Below, in pieces: positions 1-5,642 of a DNA stretch of 5,642 bases (position 1 is the stretch's first letter; each line of letters starts with the position of its first letter). The stretch is taken from contig CAUJJY010000326.1 in the NCBI GenBank assembly GCA_963205155.1, positions 1 to 5,642 of the forward strand, written 5' to 3'. Made by a program: the position numbers and the translations under genes. Below the pieces are notes generated by a model, which was not told where the DNA came from, did not search any database, and saw only the letters and a program-made list of their open reading frames with translations. This DNA is from Candidatus Zixiibacteriota bacterium (GTDB taxonomy: Bacteria > Zixibacteria > MSB-5A5 > CAIYYT01).

Positions 1-235
1 CGCTACAACTCCAATGAGTATAACGTGTGGGAGGATCCGGTAGCCCACCTGAAGCGGTGCTTGGTTGTTGGATTCGGTTGCCACTTCATCAGAGGTTGGC
101 AATGGGAACTCGTGGACGTGGCACAGAGCGTAAGGTGGGACATCGTGCGTCGTTTCCAACAGACGACTCAAGGCAATCCCACCCTCCGCTTCGCTCCGGG
201 TGGGCCACCCGGTCGCGGAAAAGACCCCCCCCAAC
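1..235. repeat. Intergenic stretch with REP-like palindromic motifs (CCCACC/GGTGGG)
   Basis: No convincing gene is present here. Forward frame 1 is open from the window edge through to 405, but it runs through the clpC terminator and into clpC on the opposite strand, and its composition (Pro/Gly/Arg-rich around the palindromes) does not look like a protein I recognise. The hexamer CCCACC or its complement GGTGGG occurs four times in alternating orientation, at 44-49, 134-139, 178-183 and 199-204. The last two form a hairpin with a perfect 7-bp stem (178-184 with 198-204, 13-nt loop). Positions 196-212 form a 17-bp palindrome with 8-bp arms around one central base. A weaker relative, GGTAGCCCACC, sits at 39-49. 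This pattern resembles repetitive extragenic palindromes, but only a genome-wide search would show whether it is dispersed. Confidence 0.45.
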
Positions 236-269
236 AAAAAAACGCGGCCGGAATCTCTTCCGACCGCGT
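236..269 (-). terminator. Rho-independent terminator of the clpC operon
   Basis: On the minus-strand transcript, 269-260 pairs with 251-242 to give a 10-bp, GC-rich stem containing a single G-U wobble (plus-strand positions 248 and 263) around an 8-nt loop. The stem is followed at once by a run of U residues (plus-strand A at 236-241). It begins 27 nt after the clpC stop codon, the expected place for the end of the operon. The U run is followed by a G8 tract (C at 225-232 on the plus strand), which plays no clear part. Confidence 0.9.
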
Positions 270-296
270 CGTCATACACAATCTAATTCGAACTAA

Positions 297-2753
297 CTAC
301 ACTTTCGCGATCTTGCGCGACTCCGATGAAGCATTGATCCGGAACACGAGCTTGTCCGCATCGGGTCCCTTGTCGACTTCGATCTGGCAATCGCCGGCGA
401 ATTGACCAGCAAGGATCTCTTCCGCCAACGGATCGTCCACATACTTGTGAATCGCACGCTTGAGATGACGCGCACCATAGAGCGGATCAAAACCCTTCTC
501 GGCAATGAACTTCTTGGCGGCATCAGTTACATGAATGCTCAATCCGCGTTCGGCAAGACGACCGGCCATCTCCGCCAGAAGAATATCCACGATCGAAACG
601 ATATGCTCCATCAACAACGGATGGAAAATAATCGTCTCGTCGATACGGTTGATCAGTTCCGGATTGAAGATGCGCTTCATTTCGGTCATGACCGACTGCT
701 TCATCGTATCGTAATCATCCTCGAGCTTGCTCGAACCGAATCCGAGCGTCTTGCCCGAACGAATGTCGCGAGTACCGGCGTTCGAGGTCATAATCACGAC
801 CGTGTTGCGGAAGTCGACCTTACGGCCGTACGAATCGGTCAGGCTGCCGTCGTCGAGAAGCTGCAACAGGATATTGAAGACATCCGGATGTGCCTTCTCG
901 ATTTCGTCGAGCAACACGACTGAATAGGGGTGACGGCGAACCTTCTCGGTCAGCTGTCCACCCTCTTCGTAACCGACGTATCCCGGAGGCGCTCCGATCA
1001 AACGGCTGACCGCGAACTTCTCCATGTATTCCGACATATCGATACGAATCAACGCATCAGCATTCTCAAACAAGAACTCCGCCAACACGCGTGTCAACTC
1101 GGTCTTGCCCACGCCGGTCGGGCCAAGGAAGATGAATGAACCGATCGGGCGATGCGGATCTTTGAGTCCCGCACGTGCACGGCGGATCGAACGGGTCAGC
1201 GCGGTAATCGCTTCTTCCTGTCCGACGATCTTCTTGCGCAGTTCTTCCTCCATGCGCATCAGGCGCTTGGATTCCTTCTCTTCCAGTCGGAAGAGCGGGA
1301 TACCGGTGATCTTGGCGACGATCTCGGCAATATGTTCCTCGCGCAGAGTGATCTTCTCGCTCTGGCGCTGAACTTCCCAGTCGCGCTTCATCTGCTCGTA
1401 TTCTTCTTTCTTCAACTTCAAATCATCGCGAAGCTTGGCCGCCTTCTCGAATTCCTGATTCTTGACGGCGTCTTCCTTGCGGATCGAGATCTCCGCAATC
1501 ATCGCTTCCATGTCGCCGAACTCTTTCGGCTTAGTGTAAGTCGACAAGTGCGCGCGCGAACCGGCCTCGTCGATGATGTCAATGGCTTTGTCCGGTTGGA
1601 ACTTGCCGGTGATATAGCGGTTCGACAACACCACCGCGGCGCGAATCGCCTCATCCGAAATCAGAATCTGGTGGTGCTCCTCATAACGAACTTTCAGTCC
1701 TTGAAGAATCTTTACCGTGTCTTCCTGTGAAGGCTCTTCAACCATCACCGTGTGGAATCGACGGTCAAGCGCACCATCCTTCTCGATATACTTGCGATAT
1801 TCATTCAGCGTCGTGGCGCCGATGCACTGCAGTTCACCGCGTGAGAGAGCAGGCTTGAAGATGTTGGATGCATCCAATGAACCTTCCGCACCGCCGGCAC
1901 CGACGATCGTGTGCAACTCATCGATGAAGATGATCACGTCCTGCGAATTGGTGATTTCGTTCATCACTGCCTTGAGGCGTTCTTCAAATTGGCCACGATA
2001 CTTTGTGCCCGCCACCAGCGATGCCATGTCGAGCATGACAATGCGGCGATTTTCCAGCACGGCCGGCACCTGACCGGTGACGACGCGCTGCGCCAATCCT
2101 TCAACGATTGCCGTCTTACCCACGCCCGGCTCGCCAATGAGCACCGGATTGTTCTTCTTGCGGCGCGAAAGAATCTGCGACACGCGCTCAATTTCATTGT
2201 CGCGGCCGATAATCGGATCCAGCTTGCCTTTGCGTGCCAGTTCCGTCAAGTCGCGTCCGAAATGATCCAGCGCCGGTGTCTTCGATTTCTTGCGCTTCTT
2301 GCCGTACGATGACGGCTGGCCGCTCTGAATGTTTTTGAGTTCTTCATACACATCCTTGTAGTCGATGTCAAACATCGACAACACCTGTGCCGCTACACCC
2401 TCTTCGTCCTTCAGCAGGGCGAGCAGAATATGTTCAGTGTCAATTTCTTTCGACTTCAGTGCGCGCGCTTCCTGTCCGGCGACTTCGAGCGTCTTTTTCG
2501 CGCGAGCCGTCAGTGGAAGTTGACCCATGGTCATTGTCCCGCCGGCCGGTTGAACCACGTCTTCGATCGACTGGACCAGCTCGTTTAAGTCGAGGCCGAT
2601 ATTCGAAAAGACCTCGCAAGCGCGTCCTTCACCAAGACGGATCAAACCCAGCAGGAGATGCTCGGTACCGATGTAATCATGGCGCAGCCTGGCCGCTTCG
2701 TCGCGAGCGTATTCGATTGCTTTGCGAGCCAGTTCGGTAAACATCTCGTTCAT
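297..2753 (-). CDS. clpC: ClpC, AAA+ unfoldase of the ClpCP protease (Hsp100 class I)
   Basis: This is a complete 818-residue ClpC, close to the usual family length (about 810-850). ClpC unfolds tagged cytoplasmic proteins with ATP and threads them into the ClpP peptidase. Domains in order are: the double Clp-N repeat (about 1-145); AAA+ D1 with Walker A GEPGVGKT (207-214), Walker B IIFIDE (274-279) and pore loop KYRG (251-254); a coiled M-domain with a UVR motif (about 423-458, core FEKAAKLRD 435-443); and D2 with Walker A GPTGVGKT (544-551), Walker B VVLLDE (612-617), pore loop GYVG (591-594) and sensor-2 GAR (760-762). The LGF tripeptide (670-672) matches the ClpP-docking loop. E31 and E107 correspond to the phosphoarginine-pocket glutamates E32 and E106 of Bacillus ClpC. 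The start is set by GGAGGT 4 nt upstream of ATG. The gene lies 34 bp after mcsB and ends before a terminator. ClpA, ClpB and ClpE are less likely given the M-domain, the N-domain and the mcsAB context. Confidence 0.98.
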   Translation of the reverse strand: MNEMFTELARKAIEYARDEAARLRHDYIGTEHLLLGLIRLGEGRACEVFSNIGLDLNELVQSIEDVVQPAGGTMTMGQLPLTARAKKTLEVAGQEARALKSKEIDTEHILLALLKDEEGVAAQVLSMFDIDYKDVYEELKNIQSGQPSSYGKKRKKSKTPALDHFGRDLTELARKGKLDPIIGRDNEIERVSQILSRRKKNNPVLIGEPGVGKTAIVEGLAQRVVTGQVPAVLENRRIVMLDMASLVAGTKYRGQFEERLKAVMNEITNSQDVIIFIDELHTIVGAGGAEGSLDASNIFKPALSRGELQCIGATTLNEYRKYIEKDGALDRRFHTVMVEEPSQEDTVKILQGLKVRYEEHHQILISDEAIRAAVVLSNRYITGKFQPDKAIDIIDEAGSRAHLSTYTKPKEFGDMEAMIAEISIRKEDAVKNQEFEKAAKLRDDLKLKKEEYEQMKRDWEVQRQSEKITLREEHIAEIVAKITGIPLFRLEEKESKRLMRMEEELRKKIVGQEEAITALTRSIRRARAGLKDPHRPIGSFIFLGPTGVGKTELTRVLAEFLFENADALIRIDMSEYMEKFAVSRLIGAPPGYVGYEEGGQLTEKVRRHPYSVVLLDEIEKAHPDVFNILLQLLDDGSLTDSYGRKVDFRNTVVIMTSNAGTRDIRSGKTLGFGSSKLEDDYDTMKQSVMTEMKRIFNPELINRIDETIIFHPLLMEHIVSIVDILLAEMAGRLAERGLSIHVTDAAKKFIAEKGFDPLYGARHLKRAIHKYVDDPLAEEILAGQFAGDCQIEVDKGPDADKLVFRINASSESRKIAKV

Positions 2754-2757
2754 CTAT

Positions 2758-2763
2758 ACCTCC
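2758..2763 (-). promoter_or_regulatory. Ribosome binding site of clpC
   Basis: The minus strand reads GGAGGT, a near-complete Shine-Dalgarno sequence, 4 nt before the clpC ATG at 2753. It is the strongest ribosome binding site in the window and supports independent, efficient initiation of clpC. It also argues against the nearby ATG encoding Met4. Confidence 0.85.
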
Positions 2764-2771
2764 GCATGAGA

Positions 2772-2781
2772 TAGTATACTA
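2772..2781 (-). promoter_or_regulatory. 10-bp palindrome with a -10-like box upstream of clpC (candidate)
   Basis: TAGTATACTA is a perfect 10-bp palindrome in the 34-bp mcsB-clpC gap. Read on the minus strand it contains TATACT, matching the sigma-70 -10 consensus TATAAT at 5 of 6 positions. A weak -35 candidate (GAGACA, 4 of 6) lies 18 bp upstream inside the end of mcsB. It could be a secondary clpC promoter or a small operator, but an AT-rich gap can give such a match by chance. No CIRCE element and no CtsR-type heptad repeat is visible here. Confidence 0.25.
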
Positions 2782-2787
2782 ATCCAA

Positions 2788-3831
2788 TTATGCCAGTGTC
2801 TCACGAACAAGCGTGGCCCTGGCGATATCACGATCGGACGGGCTTAAGACCCGTCCCACATGTTTCTGCAAGTGCGCCGGCTGGCTTAAGATCAACATCT
2901 TGTTGACCGCTTCCATCGACACCTCGTTGAGAATTTCTAATGCTATGCCCAACCGCACCGCACTCAAGAGATTCATCACCTCTTCTGTAGTTAATACGCG
3001 CGCATGTCTCAATATTCCATAGGCGCGCCAAATTTTATCCGAAATCTCGTCTTGAGCTTGACTCACCAGTTGCTCCCGCGCCTGATTTTCAAACTCGATG
3101 ATCTGACGAGTTATCTTCTGCAAAGCCTCTGTTATATCAGACTCTGAACGTCCCAGAGTCGTTTGATTTGATATCTGGAACAAATTGCCCCATACATCTG
3201 ATCCTTCACCATAAAATCCCCGCACGACCAGTCCCAGTTTGGTGATGTGGTCGATCACTGAGTCAATTTCCTTGGTCAGGACCAAACCCGCCAGGTGAAT
3301 TAGTATCGATGCTCGCAGCCCGGTACCGACATTGGTAGGGCAGGAGGTCAGAAATCCGAAATCCGTGTCGTAATCAAACTCCAGCGTCCGTGCTAGGTCG
3401 TCATCGATACGCATCGCACGCGCCAGCGTATCGGTCAAAGTCAATCCTGAACCCATCGACTGAATGCGCAGATGGTCCTCTTCGTTGACCATAATGGCAA
3501 TCTTCTCGTCCGGCGAAATGAAAATCCCGCTGATGGTATCCGGACGCATAAACTCCGGCGAAATCAGATGTCGTTCGATCAAGAAACTGCGATCAAGATC
3601 ATCGATAATCTCCGAACGGTGAAATTCACCGCGTTCAAGTTCGCGGCTCTTTTGCAGGGCCGTCTCGACGAAATCGACAACCTTCTCGCGACAATCATCG
3701 TCGGCATACGGCGGAAACGACAGTCCCTTAATATTCCGCGCCAACCTGACGCGTGATGACAAGACGATCCCGGCCTCGGCGCCTTCCGCCGTCAACCAGG
3801 AACTTAGCCGTTCGGTCATGTTATCGAACAT
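2788..3831 (-). CDS. mcsB: McsB, protein-arginine kinase
   Basis: This 347-residue protein is slightly shorter than Bacillus McsB (about 363), lacking only the variable C-terminal tail. McsB uses ATP to phosphorylate arginine side chains of damaged proteins in the cytoplasm, marking them for ClpC-ClpP. It is related to creatine and arginine kinases but acts on proteins. Visible landmarks are the nucleotide-binding segment VLSSRVRLARN (23-33), the NEEDH cluster (116-120) holding the catalytic glutamates, and SCPTNVGTGLRA (163-174) with the active-site cysteine C164. Near the C-terminus is RDIARA (334-339), which fits the RDxxRA allosteric phosphoarginine site of the McsB family. The start overlaps the end of mcsA by 11 bp and is preceded by GGAG at a 7-nt spacing, so translation is probably coupled to mcsA. 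The presence of RDxxRA and of mcsA and clpC next door excludes a metabolic guanidino kinase. Confidence 0.97.
   Translation of the reverse strand: MFDNMTERLSSWLTAEGAEAGIVLSSRVRLARNIKGLSFPPYADDDCREKVVDFVETALQKSRELERGEFHRSEIIDDLDRSFLIERHLISPEFMRPDTISGIFISPDEKIAIMVNEEDHLRIQSMGSGLTLTDTLARAMRIDDDLARTLEFDYDTDFGFLTSCPTNVGTGLRASILIHLAGLVLTKEIDSVIDHITKLGLVVRGFYGEGSDVWGNLFQISNQTTLGRSESDITEALQKITRQIIEFENQAREQLVSQAQDEISDKIWRAYGILRHARVLTTEEVMNLLSAVRLGIALEILNEVSMEAVNKMLILSQPAHLQKHVGRVLSPSDRDIARATLVRETLA
2836..2856 (-). other. GC-rich hairpin in the 3' end of mcsB
   Basis: GGACGGG (2836-2842) and CCCGTCC (2850-2856) form a perfect 7-bp stem with a 7-nt loop, about 80 nt upstream of the clpC start on the transcript. 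No U-run follows on the minus strand, so it is not a standard terminator. It lies over codons for McsB residues 326-332, just before the RDxxRA motif. It could act as an RNA processing or stability element between mcsB and clpC, or it could be a coding coincidence. Confidence 0.3.
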
Positions 3832-4339
3832 CGCTCGTCTCCATCTTCGCCTGTATGTCCTTAATCAGGTCGCGTATCTGGGCTGCACGTTCAAAATCTT
3901 CATTTATAATCGCTGCCTTCAACTCTTCCTTCAGGCGTGCTTCTTCTTTCAGAGTATCCATACCTTCGGCCGTCGAACTCTGCCGCTTGCCGCGGTGCAA
4001 GTTTGATCCATGGATCTTGCGCAACAAATCAGCGAGCGGCTGGCGGAAGGTATTAAAACACTCGCCGCATCCCAGCCGGCCGGTCTTGGCAAACTTGTCG
4101 TAGGTCAAACCGCACGACGGGCAGCTTTTTCCCATCAACTCGCTATCAGGCTCGGCAATCGAACCGGACACCATCGAGGTCAAGAAATCGGCCAACGGGA
4201 AGGGGATATTCTTCAGAGGATTCGAAAACCCGCGTCGCTTGGCACAATTAGAACACAGGTTTAAAACAATCTTCTGATTGTTGACCACCTGCTTCATATG
4301 CACGGTAGCATCCTGCTTGCGGCAATCTTCACATAACAT
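3821..4339 (-). CDS. mcsA: McsA, zinc-finger activator of the McsB arginine kinase
   Basis: This 172-residue protein matches the McsA layout and usual length (about 170-185). The N-terminal half carries two zinc-binding clusters of paired CxxC motifs: C3/C6 with C29/C32, and C73/C76 with C91/C94. The stretch GRLGCGECFNTF (87-98) is typical of the family. The C-terminus has a UVR (UvrB/UvrC-type) motif within about 130-165, core FERAAQIRD (149-157). In Bacillus, McsA binds McsB, stimulates its kinase activity and helps target ClpC. The ATG is only 2 bp after the lolD stop, with no clear Shine-Dalgarno sequence, so translation is probably coupled to lolD. Its last 11 bp overlap the start of mcsB. 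UvrB or UvrC is excluded by the length and the absence of their catalytic domains. Confidence 0.95.
   Translation of the reverse strand: MLCEDCRKQDATVHMKQVVNNQKIVLNLCSNCAKRRGFSNPLKNIPFPLADFLTSMVSGSIAEPDSELMGKSCPSCGLTYDKFAKTGRLGCGECFNTFRQPLADLLRKIHGSNLHRGKRQSSTAEGMDTLKEEARLKEELKAAIINEDFERAAQIRDLIKDIQAKMETSDVR
3839..3842 (-). promoter_or_regulatory. Ribosome binding site of mcsB within mcsA
   Basis: GGAG on the minus strand lies 7 nt before the ATG at 3831, inside the last codons of mcsA. It favours this start over the second in-frame ATG (Met5, 3819-3817), and therefore an 11-bp mcsA-mcsB overlap. Confidence 0.65.
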
Positions 4340-4341
4340 GT

Positions 4342-5025
4342 CTAGCTCGTTTCTGCCAGATGACCATCTGATAAGCGGTACCTGCGTGACGCGCGATCAG
4401 CCAGCGACAGGTCATGCGTCGCTACGATGATCGTCATCTTCTTTTGCTCGTTCAAGCGCGTCAAAAGTTCGTGGAGAGTCTCTGCCGTTTCGTGGTCGAG
4501 GTTGCCGGTCGGTTCATCCGCGATCAGAATCTCCGGTGCTCCAGCCATCGCTCTTGCCACCGCGGCCCTCTGACACTCTCCACCGGAGAGTTGCGTCGGC
4601 CGATGATCCAATCGCTGTCCAAGGCCGACCTCGTCCAGCAGTTTAACCGCAATCCCGTGACAATTGTTCCGCGATTCGCCTCGAACAAGGAGTGGCATCA
4701 TCACGTTTTCGACCGCGTTAAACTCTTCCAAAAGATAGTGATACTGAAAGACAAAACCACACTTTTTGTTCCGGTAATCCGAGAGCTGTGCCTCACTTAG
4801 GTTGTCGATTCGCTGACCCGCAACTGTCACGCTTCCCGATGTCGGTAGGTCAAGTCCACCAAGTATGTGCAGCAATGTGCTCTTTCCCACTCCTGATGCG
4901 CCGGTTATGGCGACAAAATCTCCTCGGGAAACTCCAAAGTTCAGGTCCCGAAGGATCTTCAGCTCGCCGCCGATTGTTACAAAGCTCTTATTTAGGCTCT
5001 TTGTTTCCAGAATTAGCTCATGCAA
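4342..5025 (-). CDS. lolD: LolD, ATPase of the lipoprotein-releasing ABC transporter
   Basis: This 227-residue ABC ATPase has the standard length for LolD. It drives transfer of outer-membrane lipoproteins from the inner membrane to the carrier LolA, working with LolC/LolE-type permeases on the cytoplasmic face. Motifs seen are Walker A GASGVGKST (42-50), Q-loop Q94, signature LSGGECQR (146-153), Walker B ILIADEP (166-172), D-loop (174-177) and switch H204. The segment after the Q-loop, FQYHYLLEEFNAVENV (93-108), is the LolD-type signature and separates it from FtsE and MacB, which lack this 'HxLL-EF' pattern. The only available start is TTG at 5025, since an in-frame TGA lies shortly upstream and the nearby ATG at 5021 is out of frame. 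The adjacent lolC/E permease supports the assignment. The signature has C151 where R or Q is usual. Confidence 0.95.
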   Translation of the reverse strand: MHELILETKSLNKSFVTIGGELKILRDLNFGVSRGDFVAITGASGVGKSTLLHILGGLDLPTSGSVTVAGQRIDNLSEAQLSDYRNKKCGFVFQYHYLLEEFNAVENVMMPLLVRGESRNNCHGIAVKLLDEVGLGQRLDHRPTQLSGGECQRAAVARAMAGAPEILIADEPTGNLDHETAETLHELLTRLNEQKKMTIIVATHDLSLADRASRRYRLSDGHLAETS

Positions 5026-5101
5026 AGGTTGCCTACGACTCCTGTCTCAAATCTATTGTCGCCACAAATGGGATTTTCTTAACCCCAAATCAATGATAAA
5101 C
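5026..5101 (-). other. 76-bp gap between lolC/E and lolD, with AGGAG upstream of lolD
   Basis: This is the longest spacer in the operon. It holds AGGAG (5039-5043, minus strand) 13 nt before the lolD TTG start, rather far for a Shine-Dalgarno sequence, and a weaker AGG (5032-5034) at 6 nt. At the lolC/E end, GATAA and TTATC (5095-5099 and 5102-5106) form a short inverted repeat across the lolC/E stop codon. I see no convincing promoter or terminator. Confidence 0.4.
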
Positions 5102-5642
5102 TTATCCATGTCGCAGAATGTCGGAAGGGAACAGCCGGGCCGCGCGCCGCGATGGATAAAGCGTTGCCAGAAATGATATTATCACACTCGCTCCTGCCAC
5201 AATCGCAAACTCGGCGGCTCGCATGTCAATCGGCAGACTATTGATGAAGTAAATCTCTCCCGGAATCGACACTATGCTGAATGTCTGTTGGGCCCAGCAC
5301 AGTGCAAAGCCCAGAATCGTACCCGCAATGGTGCCGACAAACCCTAACAATGTACCCTGAAACATGAAAATCTTCATCACCTGTTTGCGATTGGCCCCCA
5401 TCGACTTGAGAATTGCGATATCTTTGCGCTTCTCGATGACCAGCATGATCAAAGTCGTCACAATATTAAACGCCGCCACCGCGACAATCAAGCCGACCAC
5501 AATTGACATCCCATATTTTTCCAAAGTCATCCACCCGAAGAGATTCTTGTGGCGCTCCGACCAATCAACCGCGTAATACGGACTCCCGACAATCTCTTCG
5601 ATATTGCGCGCTACTTCCTGCGATTTGTAGAAGTCCCGAACC
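5102..5642 (-). CDS. LolC/LolE-family lipoprotein-release permease, C-terminal part (partial)
   Basis: The reading frame is open to the right edge, giving the last 179 residues of a permease that is usually about 400. It forms the inner-membrane part of the LolCDE-type transporter that releases lipoproteins towards the outer membrane. The visible part has the end of the periplasmic domain (about 1-40), then three membrane segments of an FtsX-type domain (about 45-69, 91-117 and 144-163). Between the first two, the cytoplasmic loop EKRKDIAILKSMGA (70-83) is the coupling helix region typical of this family. The phrase VAAFNIVTTLIMLV (55-68) is characteristic of LolC/LolE. YPSRRAA (162-168) followed by a short tail closes the protein. 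With only one permease gene visible, LolC, LolE or a homodimeric LolF-like permease cannot be told apart. It lies 76 bp before lolD in the same direction. Confidence 0.93.
   Translation of the reverse strand, partial: VRDFYKSQEVARNIEEIVGSPYYAVDWSERHKNLFGWMTLEKYGMSIVVGLIVAVAAFNIVTTLIMLVIEKRKDIAILKSMGANRKQVMKIFMFQGTLLGFVGTIAGTILGFALCWAQQTFSIVSIPGEIYFINSLPIDMRAAEFAIVAGASVIISFLATLYPSRRAARLFPSDILRHG

Noticed and set aside
1..405. Forward frame 1 open from the window edge through 405, possibly the 3' end of a convergent gene
   Set aside because: It would read through the clpC terminator and about 110 bp of clpC, is Pro/Gly/Arg-rich over the palindromes, and resembles no protein I know. A gene fragment at the extreme left edge cannot be fully excluded.
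402..923. Forward open frame of 173 codons opposite clpC
   Set aside because: It lies wholly antisense to the conserved D2 domain of clpC, has no recognisable domain and no good ribosome binding site. It is a by-product of clpC codon use.
1152..1730. Forward open frame of 192 codons opposite clpC
   Set aside because: Antisense to the ClpC M-domain and end of D1. Its composition mirrors the clpC codons (runs of Leu and Phe opposite Lys/Glu-rich helices), and no family is recognised.
2754..2787. CIRCE or CtsR operator upstream of clpC
   Set aside because: No TTAGCACTC-N9-GAGTGCTAA inverted repeat and no heptad direct repeat of the GGTCAAA type is present. The only structure is the short palindrome listed separately.
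2841..2891. Direct repeat GGCTTAAGA at 2841-2849 and 2883-2891
   Set aside because: Both copies fall in mcsB in the same frame over Leu-Ser codons 14 codons apart. Short and explained by coding, with no flanking similarity.
4010..4800. Forward open frames opposite mcsA and lolD (4010-4264, 4414-4800)
   Set aside because: Both are antisense to clearly identified conserved genes and show no domain or initiation signals.
1..5642. CRISPR array, tRNA or rRNA gene, insertion sequence or prophage
   Set aside because: No regularly spaced repeats, no tRNA-like cloverleaf, no transposase or integrase and no terminal inverted repeats were seen. Nearly all of the window is accounted for by five housekeeping genes.

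Overview
The window reads as part of a diderm (outer-membrane) bacterial chromosome with a base composition near 50-55% GC. All five recognisable genes lie on the minus strand and read from right to left: the 3' part of a lolC/lolE-type lipoprotein-release permease (runs off the right edge), lolD, mcsA, mcsB and clpC. Spacing is tight: 76 bp between lolC/E and lolD, 2 bp between lolD and mcsA, an 11-bp overlap between mcsA and mcsB, and 34 bp between mcsB and clpC. A strong intrinsic terminator about 27 bp past the clpC stop closes the unit. The genes therefore look like one operon, although a separate clpC promoter is possible.

Two functional modules sit together. LolC/E and LolD are the inner-membrane permease and ATPase that extract outer-membrane lipoproteins and hand them to the periplasmic carrier. 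McsA, McsB and ClpC form the protein-arginine-phosphorylation (pArg) quality-control pathway known from Bacillus. McsB, activated by the zinc-finger protein McsA, phosphorylates arginines on damaged proteins, and the N-domain of ClpC recognises pArg and feeds the protein to ClpP. Key residues are intact: the McsB catalytic acidic cluster, Cys and RDxxRA site; two zinc-binding clusters in McsA; and both N-domain pArg-pocket glutamates, both ATPase sites, the M-domain and an LGF ClpP-binding loop in ClpC. ctsR, which usually heads this cluster in Firmicutes, is not in the window, and lolCD occupies that position. ClpP is not in the window either.

The taxon cannot be fixed from the sequence. A lolCD-mcsA-mcsB-clpC order argues for a diderm lineage outside the Firmicutes, such as an FCB-related or candidate phylum. 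That is an inference.

The left 235 bp contain no convincing gene. They hold a cluster of alternately oriented GGTGGG/CCCACC motifs, including a 17-bp near-perfect palindrome and a 7-bp-stem hairpin, which resemble an intergenic REP-like repeat. No RNA genes, CRISPR arrays or insertion sequences were seen. Apart from the gene neighbourhood, the possible dispersed repeat and some candidate regulatory structures around clpC, the window is conserved housekeeping sequence, and I found no clear evidence of an undescribed system.
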